Shown piece after piece: positions 49,600 to 61,145 of a stretch of DNA of 64,000 nucleotides. The notes under the pieces are model-generated. The model saw only the letters and a list, made by a program, of their open reading frames with translations, was not told the origin of the DNA and did not search any database. A program made the position numbers and the translations under genes. The stretch is from Rhytidiadelphus loreus. Taxonomy: Eukaryota > Streptophyta > Bryopsida > Hypnales > Hylocomiaceae. Numbering within the stretch: position 1 is the stretch's first letter; each line of letters begins with the position of its first letter. The stretch covers positions 74,642,981 through 74,706,980 of the forward strand of contig OX344762.1 of NCBI GenBank assembly GCA_947034895.1, given 5' to 3'.

Positions 49600-52500
49600 T
49601 TTTGGTTACGGTTTGGGTGGCGTTTGTTGAATGATCGGTAGCTTGAGATGATTGTGAATAACATCCGAGAGCAGCTCTAACACGCTTGTAAATTAACATC
49701 ATGTTGATTTGATAATTCGTTGTGGATGATTGTCGGATGTGAGCAGTCGAATTTTAGGTGTGGAGTGTGAAAGTAATTCTTTGCAAGCTAGCGCAGTATA
49801 GCTCCGCTTGGGTGGAAACAGAGCTTGTGCTCTAGATAGACTGCTTCAAGCAACCATGTGTGCATTGAATTTGAGGCAATAACCAAGCTTGTATGAAGCT
49901 TACTGATTTCATTATATTCTACAGCAGTGTTGACCTACTCATTGTGTGTTCGCTATGTCTACATTTGCCCAAGTCAACTGTCTATGAGTCAAAGAAACAG
50001 TTTAGGGACTTGGAATATCTTGGATTGTCTACATTTGCCTATGTTCAACTATTGGGTTATAAGGCAATTCCATGCCATTTGTCATACAACAATTAGTATA
50101 GCAAATAGAAGTTGTAAGATAATCCAAGAATGCTTAAACCTTAATATCAAAATTCTTTATTTATTTGACATAGAAGGTGCATAAGTTGAGGTATACACAA
50201 GTGACAAATGTTTGTCTTTAGGTTGAGCCAAATCTAACACATAGCTCTCCCAACTTGGATCATTATAAGGCACTTCCCACACTAAGTTATGATATGAGAA
50301 GCTTCAGAAACGAGAAACTTCAAAATTGTGATGTATTACTTGTATGATGTTATATACATTTGAACATGAAAAGGTTGAGGTCATAATATATATGACATCC
50401 AAGTAAAAGTTGGTAGTTGACCTTTACAGGTTCAAGTTTCAAGAGCCGACGGACCATCATAAATTGCAATGACTACCACTTTGCTATGATTGTCATGAGT
50501 TGTGTAGAGCCATTTTGTCTCGAGGCAGCCAGCTTATTCATTGTTGGATGGCATGCCAACTGAAGCTCACAATCCTCACATTGTCATTTCTCAGAATTTC
50601 AGAAAGTTGGAAGATTCTTAAATCACTCATTTGATAAAGTGAAATAATGAGTTTCAACTTTCCTCAACAATTCATCCTTAGTTTGGCCCTACAAGGGGCT
50701 GTCTCCGGCACATGATTGAATTGGAACCGCCTCTACACATTCCTTTTGTACATCTCTGAATCTCCGAAAACATTCCCTGAGATCAGTGCGATGGCATTCA
50801 ATTCTGCACAAAGTTGTACTAAGAAACTAAAACTCGTGCACATTTTTGTTTCAGACTACCTCTTGAAAAGTGCAAAATGATGCCACAATTTCTGCCAATT
50901 CAGCGAAATTGACGGCGTTTTCCTTTTTGTAATCAGAGTTCCAAGTTTAGGATAATAGCAATTAGCAATCAAATTAAAAATTGTGGAGGCAGATTCCTTT
51001 AATTTCAATGCTATTGCGTCCATCCTGACGCATTCGCCAATTTGGAACGAGCTGCTTGGTAAAGCACATCAATATTTGCTGCAAGGCTTGCTCTGATAAT
51101 ACCGGTAGTGAGAGAGCCAACACTGTCTTGCCAATTGTTGTGAGGCCTCAAGGTTGTATACTTTATTTTTGATAATTATAATAGGTTTCGGATTTTGATG
51201 AATGCAAATTATTCCGTATATCCATGTGGCAATTTGGGAATGAACATTAAAGGCTTAACATCAAACAAAAATACATATTGAACCTTTAAACGTCAGATGG
51301 ATGACATGGAATTCTAGTAGTAGGATAGAAGTGCAACTATTCATCCTTCGAATTTTGTTGTAAAAAAAGGAGGTCTTCTATAGTAATTTGACTTCCAATG
51401 AGTACTTTTGCTATTTCTAAAGCTCATGATTCACACAGTAATGGAAAGGGATGATTTCCAAAGTCACCCCTTCGATCGTCCTTTAAGGGTTAACAAGATG
51501 GGTTGTCAATTTTGTTAAACACAAATGATTATAGCTCTAAGAATTGTAACATATATCTATACAAAACCCTAAAAACAAGGACAAGTATATATTTTTTTTG
51601 TTTTAGACCAAGCATCTTGAAAAGTGTTGAAGTAGTGAAATACCATCAACTTATAGGAATTGAAATGATTGGTAATCCAATCAATCTCAAAGCACTCTAT
51701 TGTTCATTAGGTGGATGGTGAATGTTGTGTAAAGTATGAGCTCTAAAAGCGTCTTTCAACGTAGGGGTACATTTTGCTTTCTTGTTGCACTAGCAATAAA
51801 CAAATAGTGTACATTCCAAGAGGTGGATGCTTCTAGTGACCACTGTGCTTCGACTTCAAAAATTCACAACTAATTCCACAAAGCTCCAAAAAAATATGAA
51901 ATGGATTGCATTGGGTTATATGCTAATTAATTCCATTTGTCTTTAAAGGGAAATTTACTGAAAAATATTTCAAGAAGATTAACCTCTCCAATTCATCTTC
52001 AACTCTTAAATGGGCACTTTATTTACTACCTAATTTAGTTACCTTGAGCCTCTTTGTATTTGGTGCTATGAACTATGAAGCAACTTGTTATGATGGTACA
52101 TAGTGGGTATTAGAGTTTTTCTTTTGGATTTTTAGTGCCAAATTGCACTAGAAAAAATAATTGGATTATAAAATGACAAAAAAATTATGAAGTTTTTTGC
52201 CAAAAAACTTTAAATTAAAAAAAATCTTAGATAAAATCACCAGATTGTAGATGGAAATAGAATTGTGGATATGTGATATATGCTAATGCGAGATTTTCTA
52301 TCCAATATATGGATGAATGTTGAAATTTGGAACACCACTATAACATTTTTTATCACCACTTTGGCACTTCATAAAAAATGAAAAAAAAGCCTTGGTTGGT
52401 ACTACCACGTCAAGGGTTTGCACTTGTGGTGCTATGCAATGCCCAATCCTACATGGCATTACATGATTTCTTAGGCCGTTGGGAGATTGCGAGTTCTCCA

Positions 52501-53150
52501 ATGTTCCCAGATTGTGGAAACATCGCAGGATCAATAGTCCGACGTAGTAGAGAGACTGCCACGTTAGATTGTATAAAATAAATAATATTTAAAATATTTA
52601 AAAAAATTATTATTATTATTATTTAAAAATTAATTTAGAAAAATTAAACTTCAAAATGTTTTTTATATTTTTAAATTTAAATTTATTTATTTATAATTAA
52701 ATAATTTGATTGTCACGATGGTTCATAGCATTGGGAACCATGGCCAGAAAGTCTCTTAGAGGCCTCATATCTCCCCTAATGATTTTATATAGAAAGCTTG
52801 TAGTACCAATGTTTGGGAATATTGTTATTGGGAGTGTTACATAAATCATTAGATGGGATCTACGGGGGGGGGGGGAGGGGGGGAGGGCCGTTTTAGGACT
52901 GTTCCCAGCTCCGTTCCCCCGGGGCCCCATCGAACGTAGATGTCAGATTGATTGATTTAAAAAAATAAAAATAAATAAAGTTCTTAAAATGAAAAATAAA
53001 GTTTATTTTTATTTTTATTTTTTTGAAAACAACAACATGGTAGTCACTCGGCCAGGTCTGCTGAGCTTGCGAACAGCCAGTTTCGGCCAGTTTTAGGGGG
53101 TTCCCTACTTGGGAACTTACAGCCCTTCCCAGTAGGAAAATCACATCTAA
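49600..53150. other. intergenic DNA between GLOX copy 2 and peroxiredoxin
   Basis: No gene was recognised. A TTAA-type right end (CCTTTAAGGG/TTAA) lies at about 51482-51495. An AT-only patch of TTATTATTATT type is at 52580-52710, and long G runs are at 52864-52886. Confidence 0.45.
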
Positions 53151-53151
53151 T

Positions 53152-53376
53152 GGGTCAATTTTGTTAAAATGGCACAAAATGAAACCATTGAAAGAATGAA
53201 AACAATGGAAAGATTGTCCGAGGAGAGTGGAAATGCGTGAACTAGGAGTGGTTTGAATGTGCTAGGCATAAAATTGGCACATGTATAACCCTATCGTGGC
53301 ACACTTGTTTTCTTTTGTAGAAGATATTCCATTAAAATGGTGTGCGGAATACTGCCATTTTAACGAAATTGACCAT
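53152..53376. mobile_element. MITE, second copy of the 4294-4538 family
   Basis: Ends GGTCAATTTTGTTAAAATGG and, reverse-complemented, GGTCAATTTCGTTAAAATGG. The interior matches the 4.3-kb copy in reverse orientation (for example TGCTAGGCATAAAATTGGCA). TAAT flanks both ends and is a possible target duplication. Confidence 0.75.
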
Positions 53377-54451
53377 TAATTAATTTCTCAAATTTTTTGT
53401 TTGGTAGATTTTAGAAAATTTCAAGACAATGGTATTGAACATAAGGAGAATGGCATACACTTTAGCCAGTACTCCAAGTATTGAAGAGCAATCTTTGATA
53501 ACATTTGGATCATAATGACAAAGATATTGATAACAATAAAGATGAGATACATAGCACTCTAGGTTTAAAGTATTTCTTATTACTTATCAACCTAATGTTC
53601 AGATATTCTGAAGAGCCCTACTTTAAGTGTGAAGAAAAATTGGTTTTCCTACAATTGAGTGTGTTAGGGAGTAAGAGCATCTACAATGCATACTTGGCAT
53701 ACAAGCTATGTAACAACAAATGACAAATGGCAGGCCATTGGCCACATGGCATGCACAATGCTAGGATTTTCTTTATACAAATTGACCCAATGCAAAGCCA
53801 ACAATCCAAACATCAAATGAATTATTTTGTATTATAAAAAGAAAGAAAGAAAAGAATTTACATTACAAAAGAAGGCTTTTCATGGAATCAAGGGAAGGTT
53901 GAATTGATTAGCGCACACACCAATGTTTGAAAAGTGTTGACAATAATGACTTTTCCTACAAGAAGCCAACTCATGGGCGCTTCACATTTTGTAAATTAGC
54001 TGATCCCGGGTGGTTGCATACCGAGGCCATGGAATTGGAGACCCCAATTCCAGTTGCATTGGAGGGCAAAGTCTGAAACCCCGCAACTAGGAAAACGAAA
54101 GCGAAACAAGCCGCCATCGGCTCTCCATTCATCCACCATGTGAGGCAGTTACGTACCCAGTTTGTTGTGAAAACACATCCCGCGCGGGACTGATCAAGGC
54201 GATCAACGCGATAATTCAATGCTAATGATCCCAATTGATCGATCGACAACTTAATTGCTCTCCATTCGACCACCACTCTTCGATCGCATTAATTTGCAAA
54301 CAATCAATTGCTCCAGTTGCACAATTGCGACCTGCAAGCTCTACCGATCCATCGATCTCTAGCTCGATCGTCGCGTCAATCGAGAAAGCTGGCAACTTCC
54401 GTAGCGAAACCCTTGCTTCTCCTGTCGCGGGTCCAATTGCGCTGTTTCGGG

Positions 54452-55411
54452 ATGCGGAGCGCATCAGCAGTCGCTGGGGTGGCTGCTGGTGCGAATCCAG
54501 TGGCGACGTCAGTGCGATGTGAGTTTGGGAAGAGCAGCGTTTGGGGCGCTAGCCGCGTGAAGCTTTTGCGTCCAAATGGTTCCGGCTCCGCCCGTTCGGT
54601 GTGCACCATCACGGAGGGCGCGAAGCTTCCTGATGCGAGCCTCTCCTACTTCGACAGGGAGGGCAACGTGCACAGCGTGAAAGTGTCCGATTTGACGCGC
54701 GCCAAGAAGGTACGTGGTGTTGGGAATTCCATATCCCACCTCAACCTAATTAGCTGGTCTAATTAAATTTAGCCATTATGTTAAGCATCTTAGGACGGAC
54801 CTTGTCACTATATCTTAAGTATATTTCAATTGCCTGCCTTCGGGCCCTGTCCTTATTCCGGCTCTCCTGAGCCTTTTATCATTCCTTGTGAGAGCTTCCA
54901 CATGCACACACTGAGAGTTTCGAGTGCTGCCGTTACTCTATTTTACCAGGTGGTGCTGTTCGCGGTGCCTGGTGCGTTCACGCCCACTTGCTCCACGCAG
55001 CATTTGCCCGGGTTCATTGCCAAGGCAGAGGAGCTTCGGAACGCGGGCGTGGACGTGCTGGCGTGCGTGTCTGTGAACGACGCGTTCGTGATGCGCGCGT
55101 GGGGTGAGCAGCAAAATGTGGGGGACAAAGTGTTGCTGTTGTCTGATGGTTTGGCCAGTTTTACTAAGGTATTGGGCGCGACTGTGGATCTGAGTGATAA
55201 GCCTGTGGGGCTGGGGGTGCGGTCGCGACGCTACTCCATGCTGGTGGACGATGGCGTGGTGAAGGCGCTCAACATGGAAGAGGGCGGAGCGTTCACCACC
55301 AGCAGTGCTGAGGAGATTTTGAAGCAGTTGCAGAAACCGAAGGCCGCGCCCAACGTGGAATGCAGCGCCGGCCACAATGTCCTGGTAAGCATGCTTCCTC
55401 GTCAAAGTTAA
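54452..55411 (+). CDS. PRXIIE: plastid-type peroxiredoxin IIE, with ambiguous C-terminus
   Basis: A type II peroxiredoxin, an atypical 2-Cys thiol peroxidase that reduces H2O2 and alkyl hydroperoxides with glutaredoxin or thioredoxin. Exon 1 is 54452-54709 and exon 2 starts at 54950; the intron is GT-AG and phase 0. PGAFTPTCS holds the peroxidatic Cys100 and [10 protein letters not shown] the resolving Cys125, at the usual 25-residue spacing. [14 protein letters not shown] follows. Residues 1-48, rich in Ser, Ala and Arg, look like a plastid transit peptide. ATG 54452 is the first ATG in frame. Read straight through, exon 2 stops at 55411 and gives 239 residues. A donor at 55385 (CTG/GTAAGC) and an acceptor at 55447 would instead splice out 63 bp and join an in-frame exon 55448-55549, giving 264 residues. 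Both tails exceed the normal end near KQL. Confidence 0.9.
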
Positions 55412-55559
55412 ATTTAGAGCTAACCAAAAATTTGGTGTCGTCGGCAGAATGATGAAAGTCTTGCCGATCCTGTAATCGATGCTCTAATCGCTAGTCCTCG
55501 ACCAGAATGTGATGCGGAGGGACTGACAGAAGGATCATGGGAAGTTTGAAGGATCATTC

Positions 55560-56110
55560 ATTCCCAATTAATATCAACATTCAACACTTCCGATTGTCTG
55601 TCTGAAATGCGATGCACATAAAATTTCCACACAGGATCCCAATTATTAACATCTAAAACTTGCAATTGAGGACCTGAATTGCAATGTGCACACAATATGC
55701 ATACAATATCTACTCAGGATCGATCCCAACTATTAACATAAAAAAACGTGCAATTGTGGGCCTGATCAAATTGCAATGTACACACAAATGCGCATACAAT
55801 GTGCATCGTACATGCCCAATGACAATATCTACTCAGAATCGATCCTGGCAATTACTAACATCAAACACTTGCAATTGTGTGTCTGAATTGCAATGTGCAC
55901 ACAATGGGCACACAATATCTACTCAGGATCGATCCCAATTATTAACATTAACAACTTGAAATTTCGTGTCTGAATTATAGCAATGTGCATATAATGTGCA
56001 TACAATGTCTACTCAGGATCGATCCCAATTGTTAACATCAAACACTTGCAATTGTGAGGCTGAATTGCAATGTGCAGTTGTGCACAAAATATGCACACAA
56101 TATTTGAATC
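55560..56110 (+). repeat. minisatellite downstream of peroxiredoxin
   Basis: Six to seven units of about 80-120 bp, each with CAGGATCGATCCCAATTATT, ACATCAAACACTTGCAATTG and GAATTGCAATGTGCACACAA. Units differ by small indels. The array begins within about 15 bp of the alternative stop codon at 55549. Confidence 0.85.
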
Positions 56111-56119
56111 TATCCATCT

Positions 56120-57551
56120 GTTTTTTCATTCAATGAAGTGGAAGAAAGAAGCACTTCTACATTGTGCACTTCCGATGTGTTTATAAACTCCATACATTAG
56201 ATAATACTTGTCCTCTGTGTTGTAGGCTCTCCCACTCCCAGTGCCAATTTCAGTTACCGAATGCACCTGGGAAGTACACATGTAGGAAAGTTAGTTAACC
56301 TCAGACTGTGGAAAAATGGCAATTCATCATACTTTAATAATGGGTGATGACGTAGATTGTGGAAGCACTTGCTTTAAACTAACAACATTCAATAGCATAG
56401 ACACTTTGGAAACCCCAATCGGTGTCTATCATAGTACTCCGTAATAAACAAAAGATCTAGGGATCAACAATATGCACAACTTTGAAGATTCACAACTTGA
56501 TGATTCAATCTAGAGTGCCATGAAAAAGTTTGTAGATTTTTGGGCCCATTGACTGAATGCATTCATTGTAGAATGCATTGTCCCCCCCCCCGAATTGAAT
56601 GATTCATTCATCAAACCTGACGGTACAGTAACCAATTGCTATGTATAATCCATTTCCAAGGAGTACAAAATACTGCAATTTTTGTGTTGGCTGTAAACTA
56701 TTGCGCTTTCCAATCAATCTCTCAATATAATGTTAGACTTCTGATTGAACAAAGGTATGTTGCACGAGTGCCACTCGTGCAAACTTTTTGGGAGTCAATT
56801 GTGTGATCAGTCTTTAGTAAACAGGCTCTCATGATTCACGGCAACCCTTTACGGGTTGCAGTTTCTCTCTCTATAAGACTTCTTAAATAAGCAGTTAAAT
56901 ATCTTTCAATAAGGTAGATCTAACTTCACTGAAAAACAAGCAGCAGTGACTCTTGGCAAGCAGTTAGATCTAAACTTAGTCGCATACAAATTCTGACCAT
57001 GTTTTCGGGTTCTCTGGGTTTGCAGTGATGGTGATGTGTACTGGAGAAGGCTGCCTTCAAGCTCACAACTTAGCTGAGGATTCAAGCATTGACAGAAGGG
57101 GAAATTTATGCTTTCAAACAGAGTCTATGCACATCAGCCGAAGTATCAACTTCGAATGGGAGATCGGCCGTGTGATCAAATTAACATGAATTGAAGGAAG
57201 CAATACTTGAATGAGTGCAGCCAAGTTCTTCCGTTTACATGCTTTCAAAACCTGCAATTTTGAATTGATTTCAACCTCTTTGAATTTACATCCTTGAGAG
57301 TTGAGCATCTATAAAACAAGCAATATGGATGAAAAAAATAAATTTACTCATAAAAAATTAAGTGTATTCATTTTTTTGGCAATCCCATCCTAAAATTTTG
57401 TAGCAATTTAATGATTTATCTATTGAAAAAAGAAGAATATAACTCCAAATATTAAAGTAGACAATGCAAAAATGGTCCCCAATCTTCAAATGTACCCTAT
57501 AAATGGTGGAAAGTAAACTTGATAGGGTTTTCAAAATGGAAATACCATGAA
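56120..57551. other. intergenic DNA without recognised features
   Basis: Mixed composition, a C10 run near 56582 and short open frames only. Nothing was assigned. Confidence 0.4.
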
Positions 57552-57555
57552 TTAA

Positions 57556-58477
57556 CCCCTAAGTCCTATTGTCCCTCATGGAGTCAGGGGACAAAATGAA
57601 TTTTGGACACGTTTCTATGAGCTCAATTTTTGGTGAAACTTTTTGAAACTTTCTCATAACTTAGAAAAACTTATTAGCTTTTTAGGAATATAAATCTTAT
57701 TTCAATTGGCACTTGGGAGCAAAAGTTATACTACAATAAGCCCAAAATTGAACTCGGTGGGCAGAAAAAAATCCACAAAAACTTGAAATAATTTTCTTGA
57801 AATTTGTTTTTCATAGAATTTATTTGTGTCTACATGGAAAGTTTTGATTAATTTCATTTGAATTTGTGATGTGAAAGTTATGGAGCATCTTGTTTTGTAA
57901 ACAATTAGAGCATCATACAAAAATAACATATAAGATTTGTTTTTGAGCTCAATTTTCACATTTTTTCAAAAAAATAAATTTATATAAATTTGGTGGTTAA
58001 AACAATCTCCTCGACAATCTCACCATTGGGATTTGTGTGATTTAATTCCATTTTACAACTATTAATGATTTAGTTTTACCCTCTATCATGTACTTTCTTC
58101 TACCTAATAGTTTTCAAAGAATGAAAATCATGTTTTTTTTTTAGCTTCTATTTTTTCTATTCTTTTTAACTCAATTCTTCATGATAATTTAAAAAAAATT
58201 CAAAATCTATTGTGCAAACTTTTTAAGTTAAAAAGATTCAAATTCTCATAGACTAGTTTGCCAAAAAACATGATTTTTTTACTCTGAATGCATTTATCTT
58301 ACAATCTATGTTGTCAAATTCTTTGAAATTTTTTCCACTCAATTTCATACTAATCTACTACAAGATCCTTTAGTTAGATATGCAAAAATTAACATTAAAT
58401 TTTTTTTTTCTCTTAGCACTAGAAGTAAACAATTTTGAGTAATTTTTTATGAGAAAAAGACATTGAGACTTTAGGGG
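57556..58477. mobile_element. TTAA-flanked non-autonomous element
   Basis: The 922 bp lie between TTAA at 57552-57555 and TTAA at 58478-58481. The ends are CCCCTAAGTCC and, reverse-complemented, CCCCTAAAGTCTC. The left half aligns with the 42693-43268 element (GAAACTTTCTCATAAC, GGGAGCAAAAGTTAT). It is non-coding. Confidence 0.7.
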
Positions 58478-58602
58478 TTAAAAGAGATTTAGTTTCATGG
58501 TAGAAAAATAAAGTAATTGAGGGAGACATTTAGGCTTTAAATTAGACTGATTAAACAATGATTGGATCCCAATTGACAAGTATTATTGTGTTGGTTTATT
58601 AA

Positions 58603-59140
58603 CCCTTGAAAGATCCAAGTGCACGTCCAAGTGTCTATTCAATGTGTGCAAGAAATCTAGGGTAGGTCCCTATTTTAGTCAATTTTATTTGAATGTTCCG
58701 ACAAAAATTTGACATGAGGTGTGAATATGTACGGATGGACCCCCTTAGTGGGAATATAATTTTTTTTCCAATTAGGTGCTTGGATCAAAGTTATGTTGCC
58801 TTAAACTTTTCATGTAACTTAGGTAGCATGTGCAAAACTCCTCTTTTACTTCTGAAATTTGGTAGGTACATATCTTACATGATACAAGATGCAAATGTCA
58901 AATAAATAACCATGTGTAATGTAAAAATCTCTCTCTAAGAGGAGTTAAATTTTGTGAGCCTTATCAGACAAGGTAGGAAAAAAAACTTTTTCTTCTAACT
59001 TCAAATGTTTTAATCTTTCAATCCATGAAGTCAACATTTCTTAAAAATATTTATACACATTCCTATTTGTACAGTTGAATTTTGAAAAATAAACTTTTTT
59101 TCCTTTTTTTTTCTCATTGCCCTACAACTGAGGTAAACTA
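58603..59140 (+). mobile_element. TTAA-type element, right end not found
   Basis: It starts at TTAA (58599-58602) with CCCTTGAAAGATCC and shares the interior block CCCCCTTAGTGGGAATATAA with the element at 38739-39672. The right border is unclear, so the end given is approximate. Confidence 0.4.
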
Positions 59141-60189
59141 GCCTATGACAGGGAGATTGCTTGGTTTGCCTTGTTGACATATTTGAAATTTTGAAATTCT
59201 TTTTTCATATAAAGGCAAACATGAAAAATTGGTAGAACAATTGAAATTTTATTTTTTTGACAAAGTATGAATTTGTTACAGATTTTTGAAGTGAACTGGC
59301 CAAATGGCTCAAAACAGTCTCTAGACTATCCCACAACCATCAAAAACTATACCCATGGTGGTCATCAAACCACCTAATGTAGTTACAATATTTCCTAACA
59401 TGGTTGAAATATTTTCTAACATGGACATGACATAAAGGAATAAAAAAAAGTTAGTTCATGTAATGAATTACACTAGAAAGGGACAAGTTCCTAAAACACT
59501 CTTTAACATCTCCATCACCATCATACAAAACATTGATTTCAGCCATCAACCTACCTAATGAAGTCTTGCTTATATTAATTAGAAAAAACCTGGCACAGAT
59601 TGATGGAAAACTGTAATGGGTCATCTTATAGATGTTTGTATTAGGCACTTGGCCTGTCATAGGCTGGTTTACCTTTGTGGCAATTTTTCACAATTTCTAC
59701 CCAAAATATGCCTTGGTCTTACAATAATTATTAATAATCTCATAATTGATTTTGGTAGTAGAAAACTTACAAGAACAAAATGCAATGGGATGAAGTTGTC
59801 CATCTTCACAATATTGTGATAGTACTGAGCCAAATGCAAAATTAGATGCATTAGCTTTCACAATGAATGGTTTTGACGAATTTGCATGTACAAGAATGGC
59901 AGCAAATGTAAATATTCACTTCAAAGTTTGAAAACTTTCTCATCTTTTTCATTCCATATATTTAAATTTATCCTGTTTTGTAAGCCTTGTCAATGGTAAC
60001 ACAATTTTTGAATTGAATAATCTTTGATGAAGTTTTTATAGAAATTTGCAAATCCAATCAAGAATTTCAATCTTTGGAATTTCTTGATCTACAACATGGA
60101 TAATAAACTAGACTTCTTGTGCTTCATTTTATTACTTAATGTCAAAAATAGAAGAAACCATATTCAACTTTAGAATCAAGCTTAAAATA

Positions 60190-60262
60190 CATTGTTATTT
60201 GAGACAAGTAATTTGGGACAAATGAAAAAATAAAAGGGACTAGTATTATGGGATGGAGGGAG
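60190..60262 (-). mobile_element. Stowaway-like (Tc1/mariner) MITE end
   Basis: On the minus strand it reads CTCCCTCCATCCCATAATAC from position 60262, next to TA at 60263-60264, followed by ATTACTTGTCTCAAAT. This matches the consensus end of plant Stowaway MITEs. The other terminus was not found, so the copy is partial or decayed. Confidence 0.5.
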
Positions 60263-61019
60263 TATATCTTAGTAGAGTCACTATACTCATCTTGCGAGTT
60301 TTCAATCTTGATATCACATCTTTCAAGTTAATCAATGTTGTGTTAAAGATCTCCGTTTAGCTTGCAAACATAAGGTAGTTTTCCTCAAAATCATCCCCTC
60401 TTCTTCCTTTGTTTCCCCAACTCTTAGTAAAAAAAAATCCAAGATGCCAAGTAAACCTTCCACTAAATACTTCAAGTATTTAATAGTTCTAAAATTGAAT
60501 TTTCACTCTTCAGTGCCAATAGGTAAGGTAAACTAGTCTATGACAGGCAAAAGATCCATCACAAACACTTGGAGAATGACCCATTAAAGTCTTGCATTAA
60601 CCCATGACAATTTTTTCAACACATGAGATTTGGGCTACATTAGTTTGACTTAGGATCCACAATCAATGTCTTGGATGAAGTGATGATGTGGTTAATGACT
60701 ATTATAGGAACTTTCACCTTTTGAATGTTAGAAAATATTGTGACTACTTTAGGTGAGTAAGATGACCATTATGGATACACTTTTTGTTGGTTTGAGGGTA
60801 GACTAGAGACTCTTTTGGATCAATTGGACAACACACTTCAAAAATTCATTATAACAAATTCATACTTTGTCCAAAAAATAAAATTTCAGTTGTTCTCTCT
60901 ATTTCTCAATTGCTCTCCCCATGTTTTTTATGTCTAAAATTAAAATAAAAACTCAACAATGCCAACATGGCAAACTAGTCATTCTGCCTTGTCATAGGCA
61001 AGTTACTATAACGGAAAAC

Positions 61020-61135
61020 GGATATTTTGTTAAAATGGCGATATTTTTCTGCCATTTTTCCATTCATTTTATAGAGATTTCAGACCACATGGTCTAAACC
61101 ACAAAGGGCCAAGTTTGTATTTTAACGAAATATCC
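61020..61135. mobile_element. 116-bp MITE just past the DNAAF11 stop codon
   Basis: Terminal inverted repeats GGATATTTTGTTAAAAT and, from the right end, GGATATTTCGTTAAAAT. The ends resemble the 4294-4538 MITE family (GTCAATTTYGTTAAAAT) with a changed first segment. It lies 10 bp beyond the stop codon and so inside the expected 3' UTR. Confidence 0.7.
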
Positions 61136-61145
61136 ATTGGAGTTA

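Noticed and set aside
54938..55405. 155-codon minus-strand frame over peroxiredoxin exon 2
   Set aside because: It is an antisense shadow of the PrxII catalytic domain.
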